A stretch of 64,000 nucleotides of DNA from the NCBI GenBank assembly GCA_033032175.1, contig CM065322.1, positions 6,448,001 to 6,512,000 on the forward strand, given 5' to 3'. The notes under the pieces were generated by a model. It made no database searches. It saw only the letters and a program-made list of their open reading frames with translations, and had not been told where the DNA came from. Made by a program: the position numbers and the translations under genes. Positions 43,350-55,908 of the stretch are shown here, in pieces. Every line of letters starts with the position of its first letter. The stretch's first letter is position 1. Source of the DNA: Saturnia japonica (taxonomy: Eukaryota; Arthropoda; Insecta; Lepidoptera; Saturniidae).

Positions 43350-44507
43350 TGATAAATTTTTAAATCAATGTGAATAAACTTAATAAATAAATAATCCAAT
43401 AGTCTTTCGGAAGTTTGGTATACACTGACTGATCTTGAAACACGACAAACCAAATGAGAGTCACCGGTTTATCGCTTTATGCATGGTAGTCTCGACCCAG
43501 TCGAACACAGATACCTACCACTTTGCTTGAATACTAGTTTGAGCGAGCCACTATGTCTAGAATAACATCGTTTGTGTTGTTCGCGATCCAGACGGACACA
43601 ATCTGTGAGTAGATAACTTTTGAAACACATATTGAAAATAATACTCATGAATTATTTCATTATTACACTTTTATTACACATTTTTTAATTTAAATAAAAA
43701 TATGTCACAACCACCCGGAATTATGTTCATGTGACCGCGTGTGACCTGATAGTTCAATAAGTAAAATTGATTTTAAAAGTTATTATGTGCAGAGTTGAGT
43801 ACATATAGTAATAATTTTGGTCACGTATGTCAGAAGATAACCTAAAAACAATAACACTCGACTGTGTTTACAAATATTGTACGATGACGTCACGTTCTCT
43901 GATTGGTGAGTCAAACCACAGAAATCTCTTCCAGAAAAAAATCAAGGGAATATTAAATAAACGAACAATTATTTATTAAGCATTTTATCAATAAACCAAC
44001 ATGGTTAGATAATTACTTTAAATTTTTAAACATTTTGTCAACTTACGAATTGTGGTGTCTTATCACACAGTAACAGTTTATGGATTCAGAAGTCTTTATA
44101 ATTTCCTTTAACCAGTTATTCACTGAAGCTTGCTAGATAAATAGTGTATTAAATAAATTAATGCTCCTTATAAAAATAATGTTCTTTATCTTGTACATAA
44201 CTCAAGTGGAGTAACAAAGTTAGTCAATAATAAAGTTTAAAAAATAACTGTTACCTCGATCCCACAAGGTTAGCTAACCGAGCCTAATGTCAGATTATGA
44301 GAAATGTAGCATGACTGAGACGACGAGCGCGGAAAACATTTGCACACACCGAACGATCTGGGCGAAATTTTTATCCGGATATGAAGGTTAACTGGATGTG
44401 ATACTGATTTCTTACTTAATTAAAAACGTTAACTTTCCATGAATTATGTAACTACTTTGATTTATTTCGTTACATGTTTGTTATTTTTTTTTATTTAGAT
44501 AGTTATA
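43350..44507. other. Non-coding DNA
   Basis: AT-rich with modest GC patches at 43540-43600 and 44270-44390, none with exon borders. Confidence 0.4.
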
Positions 44508-44835
44508 TCACTGTATTAATACGTGAAGCAAAGACTTTGTACGCCTTTTTAAGCGTATTGCGTGCACGGAAGACTGTGAGATTTGGCATGGTTGAAGTTT
44601 ATATAGAGGAGTGCAGAAACCTAAAAATTGTCTATAATATCTGTTATTAATATATTAAATTAAATTAATTGGTACTGCGATTTGTAACCCGACACGTGCC
44701 ATTGAATTTAGACCCCCTAATATATTAATATTTTCACTCATTGAAAAGTGACAGCAAGTGATATAATATTCATTATTTAGGTTCATATTGCAAATGTGAA
44801 ACAGAAAATAGTCTATGATTAAAAAGTTAGGGTGA
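44508..44835 (+). mobile_element. H1 Helitron-like element, copy 3, terminal hairpin deleted
   Basis: Begins A^TCACTGTATTAATACGTG and follows copy 1 to AGTCTATGATTAAAAAGT, where it jumps directly to TAGGGTGA, skipping the hairpin and losing CTAG. Since Helitrons need the 3' hairpin/CTRR end, this copy should be immobile. Confidence 0.75.
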
Positions 44836-44871
44836 AATATAATAGAAAAAAATATAGTTGCACGGCATATT

Positions 44872-45035
44872 GACTATATTCTCCCTGATGGTAAGCACAG
44901 TATAATACTATCACAACGGTGACCACCGAGGGATCCTGTTCCTTCGACGGTCACCGCTGCCATGCCGGCTTGCATTAATTTAACAGGATATGCACAGGGT
45001 GATCCCGAAACGTGACAAGCAAAAGCGATCCATAA
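44872..45035 (+). repeat. R1 dispersed repeat, 5' half
   Basis: CTGATGGTAAGCACAGTATA, then ACGGTGACCACCGAGGGATC, GCCATGCCGGCTTGCAT and GATCCCGAAACGTGACAAGC. Lies 37 bases after H1 copy 3 in the same orientation. Confidence 0.65.
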
Positions 45036-45705
45036 TGAAGGACATACAACAATTTTCTGATTAACGAGCTTAAGTAGTAATACTCAGTAGCTAAAACAAG
45101 TTTTTTAAATTCGTTTTTAGTGTTTTTAATTGGAAAAAATGTTGCATTAAGGCAGAATATGCAATAAAAAATATTTAGGAGTCGCTATATTTGAGTACTA
45201 AAAACTAAAAATGTATGTAATGTATACACGTCGATAGGTCTAAGTTACCACATATGTAATATTACTTTAAACGTACTTTACACAAGTTTCTTGTCTCTCT
45301 CATATATAAACAACCTAAGTAATGCTAACAAAGGTGTGATTAGACCAAAGCGCCTGCGGAAGACACTTTAATAACGTGTTAATTTACTTTATCGTGTACA
45401 TACAGACCACGTGTCACGTAGGGCATTCAATTCTAATATACTCGGACTAATCTAAATTGTATGTAAGATATGTATGTATAAATACATGTACGTAGGCACG
45501 TAAGAAGTTATACTTTAGCATAACAAAACAAAAGTAACCCAAAAATATTTATCCTACGTGCCAACTACTTATTGAAGTTAGCCCTGAAATATATTAATCT
45601 AAATACATTTTACTAACTCTTGTTATAATGATTAAAATAATGTCATTACAACATTTATTTTTAAACAATAAAAAAATAAAGTCTGTAAAATGAATTCAAA
45701 TTATG
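45036..45705. other. AT-rich non-coding DNA
   Basis: Nothing recognised. Confidence 0.45.
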
Positions 45706-45800
45706 ACCATTGATGGGGGGAGGGGGGATGGGCTATCATGTTATGGCATGGCATGGGGGCATGTCAAACTCCTATCACATGATGTGCGTCAATTGTAGCC
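45706..45800. repeat. G-rich repeat fragment
   Basis: G6-A-G6-AT-GGG at 45715-45732, followed by TATGGCATGGCATGGGGGC and CTCCTATCACATGATGTGCG. The G tracts could form a quadruplex. It probably belongs to a dispersed repeat. Confidence 0.45.
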
Positions 45801-46249
45801 TCTACTAAACGTATCAAAAGAAATATGTCTTCAAAAATGTATTTTAACTTGATAAAATGAATATAGTACAGTATTGCTTGCTTATTAAGTAAACTCGCAT
45901 ATAATTCACCACGCAATCTCAAGAGATTACCAAAATTTACTGAGCATACGTTAATCCTGTCTGCAAATATTTTAATTACCTAAACTTTCAAATTTTTGTA
46001 CAAAATATTTTTTTAAGAATATATATTTAGCCATATATTTATACTTTAGCCACATATATTAAAATAACAACACATTGAACTATCTTATTTATGTAATTGT
46101 GATGATATTGTTAGATGTATTATTTCCATTTTATGTTATCCTACCTTAGCTGGCTGACGTCAAGAAAATTAGTAAACTTTTTATTACATTTGAAGTGCTA
46201 TTATTTTTTACTTATAACGCATGGAGTCCTTTTATTTTATTATATAACG
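45801..46249. other. AT-rich non-coding DNA
   Basis: Nothing recognised. Confidence 0.45.
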
Positions 46250-46535
46250 ACTAGATATGCCCCGCGGTTTCACTCGTGTTAAAGTTTTTCGACTAACACT
46301 CCACCGAACGAAGCCCATCATTGTCCTCACTTGCCTACAGCTTTCCAGACTTTTTGAGGTCCTTAGTTAGTATTCTGTTCTTTAAAGTCGTTATTTAAAA
46401 TTAATTTCCTCAATAAATACGCTAAAAAAAACAAAAAAATATCGTTTCTAACCTGAGTGATAATTTCAGAGATTAGCGCGTTTAAAGAAAAAAATGAAAA
46501 AGAATCTTTTGAACTTTATATTATTAGTAATAAGA
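46250..46535 (-). mobile_element. H2 Helitron-like element, eroded, reverse
   Basis: ACTAGATATGCCCCGCGGTT at one end and TTTCAGAGATTAGCGCGTTT, then CTTTATATTATTAGTAATA, at the other match H2 in reverse. The length is about half of the 23.8 kb copy. Confidence 0.6.
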
Positions 46536-47454
46536 AATTTGAACTGGTAACTTTAAAATTTTTTACTATGTGCAGATATTCATAGGTCCAAATAAAAAAA
46601 AAATCCTGATTATTTATTACTACCCCACTTTATAATTTTTTTAACATAGACGCATTTAGTAGGTTTATGCGATGATAGAACTTTTGTAGATATATAAGAC
46701 GGCGTTTGTTTCGGCGTATCAATCTTAGTTCAATTAGAAACCCGTCGTTTCCAATCATCGGAACGATTACAAATATCCAATATCGCTCTTTGACCCCTGT
46801 ACCGTGAAATGTAATACAATTTCTTTATTCTAGATATTAACTGGGTAGATATGAATATGAGGACCAAATAAATGTAGAAACATGGCGATATAAATTGTTA
46901 TCACAATAATAAAAATAATTAGGTAACGGCAACACTACAGTTTAATTTAATAATAATGCTAATATAATAATATACACGACGAAATTTATTTGTAAACTTT
47001 AACTTATATTTCAGTTTCAAACAGTTTTTAATATGATTTTATTTTATTTATCATCATATTTTACAAATACTATTAAATTAAAAATAATGTATTTAATTAT
47101 GCTTTATTTTTTTTTTATTAAGGGAATATTATTTTTCGTTTTATTTATTTTTTTGAGGTTTGAAAAACAACATGTACATTTATAATTTCCGATTAAACGT
47201 ATAAATTTGGGCAGAGTACAGGATTTCAAATTTATGTGTAATGTGTTTTCCTTTATGATAAAACTATCAATATGTAAAATATAAAGTAACAAAGTAGCCT
47301 ATAAAAAAAACAACCGTGAAAACAAACTTAGCTTTATAAAAGCGAGATTATTTCAAATAACATAAATAGAGTGATGAAAACAGTAAAGAATTTTTTTTGT
47401 TAACAAAACGTTCAATATGAAACCCGTCGAGTATCCACGCAAGCAAATATTTAA
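46536..47454. other. Non-coding DNA
   Basis: A GC-richer patch at 46695-46810 (GACGGCGTTTGTTTCGGCGT) is unassigned. The rest is AT-rich. Confidence 0.4.
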
Positions 47455-47765
47455 ATTTCAATTCGAACGTCGCATATCAATGGGGAGCCATAAGCCACCG
47501 GGTTTTTACTTTTTTTATCCCCGTCCCCACTGAGACAATAAAGAAAAAGCTATAGGGAAACAAAATGAAAAAAACAATACAAAAACAGCATCTAGATTCG
47601 AGACTCTGGCTGATTCGAGCCTGGAAACAAAAGAAGTCGGCTCCCGCCTGACCGAGATCTTGGCGTACGCGGGCGCATCTCGTTTACCTTTTTTTTTATT
47701 TGTTTTTCACATTGCATCCATGTGATTTCTTTTCCTCGATGCATCACAATGAGACGGTTTATCGA
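47455..47765. promoter_or_regulatory. GC-richer patch, possible conserved regulatory element
   Basis: Two blocks, 47475-47530 (GGGGAGCCATAAGCCACCGG) and 47595-47695 (GATTCGAGACTCTGGCTGAT, GGCTCCCGCCTGACCGAGAT, TTGGCGTACGCGGGCGCATC), are separated by an A-rich spacer. They lack long frames and repeat similarity within the window, so regulatory DNA is plausible but unproven. Confidence 0.25.
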
Positions 47766-47966
47766 ACGTCAGTAGCTATTTTAAAATAATTACATAAAAC
47801 ATGCATTGACGAAACAATATTGTAAGGTTAATTTACGTATAACCTGACTGGATGATAAAAATAACCTGGTCTTGTTTAAAATAAATCAAAAGAATGTAGA
47901 CAATTTTTTTATTTTAACTAAATAATCTAATATATATTACAATAAAATAAATACATATATAGATAA

Positions 47967-48651
47967 CTAGCGGATTGCCCGCGACTACACACGCGTTTGT
48001 TACTACGCAGTAGTTATTTATATCCCGTAATTTTATTTTTACTGATATTGTTTAAAAATTTATGTGTTAATTATTGAAGAATGAAATTTATTTCCCGAGT
48101 ACAATTTTCATCAAAATTGGTTGAACATTATTATTGTATTCTACGATTTATAAAGTTTTCTTAACGATTCTTGTAGTCTCTTAATTATGGTATGGATGTA
48201 TATATGCTTCCTGTCTACAGAATTTGATCAGAATCGGTTGACAAATGGTGAAAATAAAAATTTGTTTTTCTTTTGTTACGATTTCTAGAAATAATATTGA
48301 CAATGTTTATAGCCCATCAATTATGTAATTATTTCTTCTCGTGTACTAAATTTCATCAAAATCGGTCAAGAATTCAGTAAAATAACTATTTCTGTTTTTT
48401 TTTGTTTTTCTAAAAGTAAATTTAAATTTCTTATACCCTATCAATTGACAGATGACATAAGCATCCCGTGTACAAAATTTCATAAGAATCGATGAAGCCG
48501 GTTTTGAGTTAAATCGGGACTTAAAAAAGACAGAGAGACGAAAAAAATTATTGGCATATTCGCGATCAGTATCGTTCATATAGTATGCCTATCGGGAAAT
48601 TTTGGAAAAATATTAACTGTACAGATAGAACAACAGATTTATTAATATAGA
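47967..48651 (-). mobile_element. H3 Helitron-like element, complete, with internal tandem modules
   Basis: In minus orientation it begins A^TCTATATTAATAAATCTG and ends TCGCGGGCAATCCGCTAG^T, 685 bp. On the plus strand four diverged modules containing C-CGTGTACA-AATTTCATCA-AATCGG are spaced about 117-128 bp apart (near 48094, 48208, 48337, 48464). No coding sequence. Confidence 0.7.
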
Positions 48652-48655
48652 TATA

Positions 48656-50106
48656 CAAACGTAAGTTCATTATATTTTAATTAATTAATATTCTTGACAT
48701 GGGAAGTTCAATAAAGTGTGTGTGTTTTGACATATATTTGTGCTGGTTTTATCACTCCACTCCGTTAATAATACTAATAACATGTAGATATATGTACTTA
48801 GCAGATATGATACATTCCATTTTTCATTTGAAAATCGCTTTATGATCCATGGTCCATGAACCAAAACTGAAAAGAGGAATAAGATATATTTGGTGTCTGA
48901 TTCGCATTAAAAATCGTTTATTATCAGTTAAATGATGAAATATTAACTTCTTATTCGACTACAAATATATTTTTTAAATATATGGATATAACTTTACACG
49001 CAGCCATTTAATTCCTAGCTAAGCAAAGCTCTTCTTATATAAACTAAACCACTGATATGCTACATATATTAGATAAACATTTAACACCCAGACATACAAC
49101 TGACAAAATTGTACTCATCACATAAATGTCAGTCATATAGGGAAAACAAATCCACGACCACTCGGCTCAATACAATGGTTACCTAGCACTACACCACGAG
49201 CGCTGGAATTATTCGATTATTTAGATTTATGACAATTGTAATTTTTCTATGCAAAAGAAATCCTATAGTACGATATCTAGATACCAATTACGTATAACAA
49301 TACAGTCAGTATAGTCACATAATATTAAAAACCCCGATTAAAACACAAATATATGTATGTTTATTACGTTATGTAAATACCGGTTTCCGTAATTTAAAAA
49401 ACCGTTAAAAAGGCGCTAATAAGTTTTATCAGTCTATAATTACGAGCAATCATTATAATTATGCGTATTAATACGATTGAAGCGTAATCTCAATCAGTTA
49501 GATCATCGCCGCTTATACACCAGTAATGTGTATGGGAAATAATCTCATAAGAAACAGGATTCGAATAGGATGTCTGCTTACTCATCTTATTTGTTACTTA
49601 AATGTGACTAATAAATGCATTAAGTTCTTCGAAAACAAAGTCATAGTGTTGGGCTTTTAATCCTTTCTATAAATAGGTAGATTATGATAGCGCCTTTTCC
49701 GCGTACGTAACGGGTTTTTTGTTTAATCGGTTTTGTATGTACCTAATTTAGAATAAATTTTATCATGTACTTGCTAGCAAACCCGTTCACACGTTGCTTT
49801 GCAGCTTTGGAGTCCATAAGGACATCGGATCAACATCCGATCATTACCAAAAATTTCATCAAAATTGTTCCAAGCTGTTTTGGAATCCATACTGAATATA
49901 TATACAAACATCGATATTATATATAAGAATATGAAGATAATCGGCCAGATATAAATTTTTAAGGAGCTTAGAAAAATGGTTTTATTGTACATACTTCATG
50001 GTATAATACAATTCAAAGACAGTATCATCTGCAGATTTCAAAATCTCGGTTTAACTTTAAATAAATTCATTAATCCACAATCCCCAAAAGAAGTTTGTAG
50101 CAATGA
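48656..50106. other. AT-rich non-coding DNA
   Basis: No supported feature. Open frames at 49774-49992 and 49976-50164 show no domain. Confidence 0.45.
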
Positions 50107-50400
50107 TGGCCCAAAGGTTGTGTGTCCGGACACCGCGTCGATTGGCGGGAGATCAAATCCCTAAAAAGAGCCTGAAATTACGGTGAAAGAAATGATTAAA
50201 ATATAGCATGGTAGGAGTACTTTTTAAAACCCTCCTGGCTTGCTGTCACCCTCAAGATTGAAAATAAGTCCCCTATAGTACCTATAAGTGTCTTTCGGCA
50301 GTCGTAGTTGAGAGCCAGTTTCGCTAAAATATGTAAAGCATAAACGAGGTACTATGTAAAAATTTTCTATCACATTTTAGTCGTGGTACCGATAAAGCAT
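50107..50400 (+). mobile_element. SINE-A copy with decayed boxes
   Basis: Box A-like TGGCCCAAAGG at 50107-50117 and box B-like AGATCAAATCC at 50150-50160 precede the SINE-A body (GATTAAAATATAGCATGGTA, CACCCTCAAGATTGAAAAT, GTTGAGAGCCAGTTTC). Confidence 0.65.
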
Positions 50401-51666
50401 AAGTGCCGGACCACACTTGTTACCTTTTGTTAATTTGTGCGCATGCATGTGAAAGAGACTTAAATTTTTTGACCTCATTTAAATATCTAATGGTGTATCA
50501 ATGCCCATATTTACTGTTTAAGATAAATCAAATCTTTTTATTAAAAGATGGTGATTTGATGACAGTGATAATAAGCATCATAAAGATACAATAAAATACT
50601 TAAAAAGTAAAACAGTGTTGACAAAAAAGTTTACCTTTACAAAAAATGTTTTTTTTTTATTAGCTTAAATACCGATTTTTTGGTCCTCAGATAACTTTAT
50701 TTGCAGGATAATTTTAACGTTTTAACGGACAAGTGTATGGAATACTCGTCAAAAATTAGAAATTATTCCTTGAATAAAATTATCTGTTTATTGTAAAATC
50801 GGCCCTAACGTAGATAATCTTCTTCACTATACATACACAACACCTCCTTTCTTTGGAGAAACAATCTTCATATTAATTTCCTTGCCATTAAAATATTATA
50901 TTAGATAATAAAAATATAAAAATGTAATTCTAATTTAAACATAAAGTAATGAAGTAGACTACACACGAACGTATTTAACCCCATTTTCCTTTTCCCCAGA
51001 CGACCCTAACGGTGGGTTAACAAATATTTGCCGACTGATTTTAACAGGTACATTAGCGAGTACTGGACAGGGTGCTCTGGGTAGAAGGTCGAATTAACAC
51101 TACCATTTAGCGGTCACTTACGGGGTGGACGCAGGTGGTCTTTGTTTAAACGGGTCTTGTGTTTTTTTTTTTAAATCTTTTTGTATCGAGTTACGCTTTT
51201 AAGAGGTGATTATGAGTTGTAACAAGATTGCTTTTTAATTAGCCTTTTGATATCTTATGATAGCTTTCCTAGTGATTTATGATAGTTCTCTGTATATGAT
51301 AGGTCTAATAATAATAATCATCGAAGAGAACAAACACTTCACATTTCCTTCTCATTATCTAGAGTAAAACTACGTCGAAGCTAATAAATCTTACCTTAAG
51401 TACTAGTAGCTAGTATAAAAGTGTGATGTAAGAGATTGGAAGAAGTTAAAACATAACCGTCGAAATCATGAAATTTTCTAACTATTTAGCACAATGAATA
51501 CATCTTTAATTCCGTTCTAAAAGTCATTATTTAGTGAAAATTATTACTGGTTACTAAGGTTACTATTTATTATTATTAGAACTTTATTCCAATATGTTAG
51601 TAAAGTTTATGTCATGGAGATGTTCTTATACCTACTACCTACCATTGTTGAATCAGTTACTAGCTA
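50401..51666. other. AT-rich non-coding DNA
   Basis: Short frame at 50403-50594 without domain. A GC-richer stretch at 50990-51145 has no exon borders. Confidence 0.4.
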
Positions 51667-51871
51667 ACGGCCGTTTACAATAATCTATCTATCTACTATG
51701 TTTGTTACCGACGATAGAAAGATATATTATATTTTGGTAAGCTTTTGCATTTCAATAACGTATCTTCAGATAGCTAGTTCATACAAAAGCATGCCAACCG
51801 ACATACCGTACAGTATCTTTCTATCTTTAGTAGCAAAAACAGTAGTTGGATAGATTATTGAAAACGGCCGT
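51667..51871. mobile_element. Foldback (MITE-like) element, 205 bp
   Basis: Left arm 51667-51725 and right arm 51814-51871 are long inverted near-copies: ACGGCCGTTTACAATAATCT and its counterpart AGATTATTGAAAACGGCCGT form the ends, and CGATAGAAAGATAT pairs with the inner TATCTTTCTATC. Even the spacer is partly self-complementary. No coding capacity; a TA target is possible but not certain. Confidence 0.65.
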
Positions 51872-52719
51872 ATGTCCACTGCTAACTATGATAAACGAAG
51901 TACGATACTATGCTTGAAAGATATTTTCAAAATTCAGCATTTATTATCAATTTTTGAACTTTATTGTAGTTAGCATCCCAAATAATATAGAAAATTGCGT
52001 TTCTTTAAAAAATAAATAAATCTATAGACATTAGAAATTGCACATTTGTAGTATTATTAAAATATTTATGAGACTTAAATTTCTTACTTTAAATGAGCAA
52101 CTAATTTGGATTTCATGTTATATTTTTATTAAAAAATAAAAATGAACTAGAATATTAGCTAAAAACCACTTTAATTTATAGAATATATAAATACATTTCA
52201 TTTCTTCTTCATAGCAAAGTAATATTTATACACATAATAGTGAGAAGGAATTTTGTGACCTTTGTTGTAAGGCACCGCATCATTCGGCACTCACTCGTTG
52301 ACTGATGTAAGTTACGACGAGTTACTAATAATGAAATACTTCTTGGATATTCCATATCACGTTTCACTGAGAAATTTGTACGTTTGACGAATGACGCTTA
52401 GCTTCAGTAAAGCTTTAAAAATAAAAGTTATGTCTGTTTATCTTTCAACTTTGATTTATTCAAAGAATATACGTAATACGTTGTAAATCATACTCTCAAA
52501 CAAGGATATTTCCAACTGACGTTAATTCAACTTAAATACATGAAATCAAATTTGCTGTCAACATATTTTGACTTCAGACTACAATCAAATCTACAACCAT
52601 TGGAAACCGACAATTTACCAACTTTTGGTAACAAATAACTTTTGAAAATAAATTAATTCAACATTCTTTATTGCTTGTTTATTCTTTTAAATAGAAAAAA
52701 TATATATACCATCTGATAG
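51872..52719. other. AT-rich non-coding DNA
   Basis: Nothing recognised. Confidence 0.45.
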
Positions 52720-52724
52720 GTCAC

Positions 52725-53040
52725 AACAATATTGTGCGACTGCATCGCGACCACAATATACCAAGAGTAACACCCTCCATAATAGCACACTTAGACATGT
52801 CGCGTTTCGGGATAATCCTCTGCTTATGTAATAATTAAGAAGGGTTGTAGGACTTTGTATCCGACTGGGTCGCGATCACCACGCATTGTGATAAACTCGT
52901 CATATTAATTGTTTTTTTATTTTTTACATTTCGGGATCCGCAAGTGTATATTCAGCTACCTCTCGGCTTGCATGACAGCATAGCGACAACACTCGATAAA
53001 TTATGGATCTCTCGGTCACCAACGTAAACTTTACATGCTA
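52725..53040 (-). repeat. Two adjacent R1 copies, reverse
   Basis: GACATGTCGCGTTTCGGGAT at 52797 and TTACATTTCGGGATCCGCAA at 52926 are the same R1 block seen twice, and GACTGCATCGCGACCAC at 52739 and GACTGGGTCGCGATCACC at 52863 are the preceding block seen twice. The arrangement is therefore two partial copies head to tail, both reversed. Confidence 0.6.
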
Positions 53041-53706
53041 CAATAAAAAAATAGACTGCAAAAATTAATGATATTTCAAAGTTTAAAATTTCCAAGCAGA
53101 CCATACGAAGCAATTGAATGCTCCTATTTTTTCTTCAATACTATACAGTCAATAAACAGTAAACCCGATTTATTTAAGGGGCTTAAAATAATACCGCATT
53201 TACACAGAAAAAAAATTCTAAGCTCATTGTAACCGGCATAGCCTAATCGTAGGCCATTACATCCTACCAGAACTAATTCACTGCGCCTTATCATAATTTG
53301 AATCGACATTCTGGATGACTTTTGTATGACAAACCAGTGTTTCTTGTACGGTTATTAATTTTTACCGCGTACCTTCTTATACGGTGTTTCGGTATGCTCA
53401 TTAAATGGTCACAATGGGTGATGGGGTTCAATCAACTTTCGTATCAGCTATATGATTTATTTAGCACAAAAATGTGCAGTTATTGGCATACAATTGTTCT
53501 CCAATGCTGGACATAAATACTATGAAATAAAAAGGTATAAACCTTCCACAATAATGTATAATTTATTACTACGATTCATAAGACTAAATTAGAGATCTGT
53601 GGACTAGATACATATTTCTTCTTTTTTTTTGTCTATGTACGGGTGTTCAACATTTTATTGGGTATACACAAAGAAGTAATTTCAACTTTAATTTTTGTTT
53701 CGTTTC
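53041..53706. other. Non-coding DNA
   Basis: Short frames at 53124-53309 and 53322-53516 have no domain. Nothing else. Confidence 0.4.
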
Positions 53707-53940
53707 AATAATGAGAGGTAGGCTAAATTTCTTTGGAGATTATAGAAGATCGCAATCAAATGACCTAGTGTTGTGTTCCCGCGGTGAATACTGTTTCCAG
53801 AGCTTCATGGGATATGAGGGTTCAAGATTAGCAACGCGCTTGTGATACCTGGTATTATAAGCGTTTATAGGCTACGGTAGCCGTTTACCGGCAGGTGGGC
53901 TGTACGCTTGTTTGCCACCTTTATAGTATAAAAAAAGTGT
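53707..53940 (-). mobile_element. SINE-B copy, reverse
   Basis: CCTAGTGTTGTGTTCCCGCG, GAGGGTTCAAGATTAGCAAC, TAGGCTACGGTAGCCGTTTA and TACGCTTGTTTGCCACC follow the reversed order of SINE-B. Confidence 0.65.
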
Positions 53941-54110
53941 TGGCACGCCATTATAGTAAGCACAGTATAATCCAGAAATAACGGCAATCACCGACACATC
54001 CAAAATTCATCGGCGGTCATCATTGTTATGCCAGCCTACATAAATATCTTACCGCGTTACGCATGAAGCACTCGTATGTCGTAGGTAAGGAACACGCTAG
54101 CTGAAAGATG
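53941..54110 (+). repeat. R1 dispersed repeat, same subfamily as 2.5 kb
   Basis: GTAAGCACAGTATAATCCAG, then AATCACCGACACATCC, GGCGGTCATCATTGTTATGC and AAATATCTTACCGCG, then a GTATGTCGTAGG block. It shares this last part with 2532-2660. Confidence 0.6.
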
Positions 54111-55239
54111 GTTCCAAACTTCAGCAGAATTTTATCTAATATTATTATAACAAGCAATTAAATAGATATTACATTTTCTGGTAACAGACCTTACTACCAG
54201 AGGGTTTGTATGAACTAAACTTGTTATTATAGTCGATACTTCAGTAACATGGTAAGCAATTATTCTCATACATGGGAATAAATTGATTCAATAATTGCAT
54301 AAATTCAATCCAATAAACTTTCAACACAATTATTTTCACTAGTTCCGCGGTGTTATCAATGTCATCAGGAGTAGTAAAGTCCACGCATACTTAGATATCA
54401 TGCCCAGTAACCTATTGTTAGAAGCAAAGCAACTAAAAGTCACGGCAGCTACCATATTGGCATATTGCTATCCTTACAAGGCGAGGACCTAATGACCTAC
54501 GACATTTCAACCGATTTATCCATCCCCTTCCAACGTTGTAGGAGTGAGACAGATGGGAGATCACCATAATAGAATATCGGTGTTTGTTTTATTCGATTTG
54601 TAAGCGAATGTACTCTGCGGCAGTTTCTCATATTGTATTTTTAGTGTTCAGTTTTTTTTCTGCGTTGGTGTATAGTAGGCATGATTTCCTATGGGAACCA
54701 TTGTTGTCTTGAATCTTGTAGTTTTGTACATTTATTTAATAATATAATTCCATTGTCCAAGTGACAAATATTTACGTTTGCTTATGCTGATTAGTTAGAT
54801 TTGAAAATTTTTAATAGAATGACCACTTGCTCAGGATCTTTTTGCTTGAGAGGTTTAAGCGAATTGGAAATATATTGATATGAAAATTGTAAAGTTCTTA
54901 TAATCTACATATCTCATTACATACATTACATATTCATTATATGAATCAAATACAGTTCAAAATAATTCGCCATATTTTTTATTATATCTTTCAGAAGTTT
55001 TAAATTTATTTAGGTCTATTCTAAATACAGATCACTTTAAATATTTTTTTTTTGTAACTATTTATTATATATATAATAATGACAAGTCAAACTAAAATAA
55101 ATTTTTTTTATACATCTATTTATTAATATATTCGGTAGTAGTTATGTGCACGTACGCCTTCGATGCAACACATTTAACCCAAAAATTGGGGAAAGAAAAT
55201 TTTTGTGTTTGGGATTTTATTTCTATGTATATAAGATTC
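54111..55239. other. AT-rich non-coding DNA
   Basis: Nothing recognised. Confidence 0.45.
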
Positions 55240-55560
55240 TAACAGCAATAACATATAAAATGCGTTGTCCTGAATGACTGACTGACGGATCAACTCACAG
55301 CCTAAACCGCTGATCATAGAGACCTGAAACTTGGAGGGCGTGTTCTTTGTATGACGAAGGCATCCGATAAGAAAGGATTTTCCGAAATTCTACACCTAAG
55401 GGGGTGAAAAAGGGGGCAAAGTATGTATGGGACAACGTGATTCCTTGATCCAATCTACTTCAAATTTTGCATAAACCTTTTTTAACAGAATTGATTGAAG
55501 ACGTGTTTCGTATTTTATTGAAATTCATCCTCTAACGGTGTCTCTCATCTTTTAACTAAA
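55240..55560 (+). repeat. Dispersed repeat, LINE 3'-region type
   Basis: GTCCTGAATGACTGACTGAC, CAGCCTAAACCGCTGATCAT, GACCTGAAACTTGGAGGGCG and CCTAAGGGGGTGAAAAAGGG form a block order common in insect LINE-associated repeats. Class uncertain. Confidence 0.5.
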
Positions 55561-55908
55561 AGAGGTAGAAAGTTATTTTGGAGGTGATTTGCTTCGAAGT
55601 TGATATCAATACTCCTTAGTGCTTTTGATTTAAATTATATTTTATTTTTACACGTTTGAAAACTCAATCCGATTTTATTCAAAAAAGGTTGATGAACTCA
55701 CTTAAAAATATAAGCAAGTACTCTTTAAAATTGGAATGTCTTGAAAGTCACCGAACTATATTAGTACCTCATCTGAAGTTTTCTATGCTTAAAGAGGTTA
55801 TGCACTTTTAGGACATGGCCTCATAGTGACGTAGAATTCGACTAGAACTAGAAAATTTTGGTTATAAATTATACGAATCATTCTATATTTAAAAGAAAAA
55901 CATGTAAA

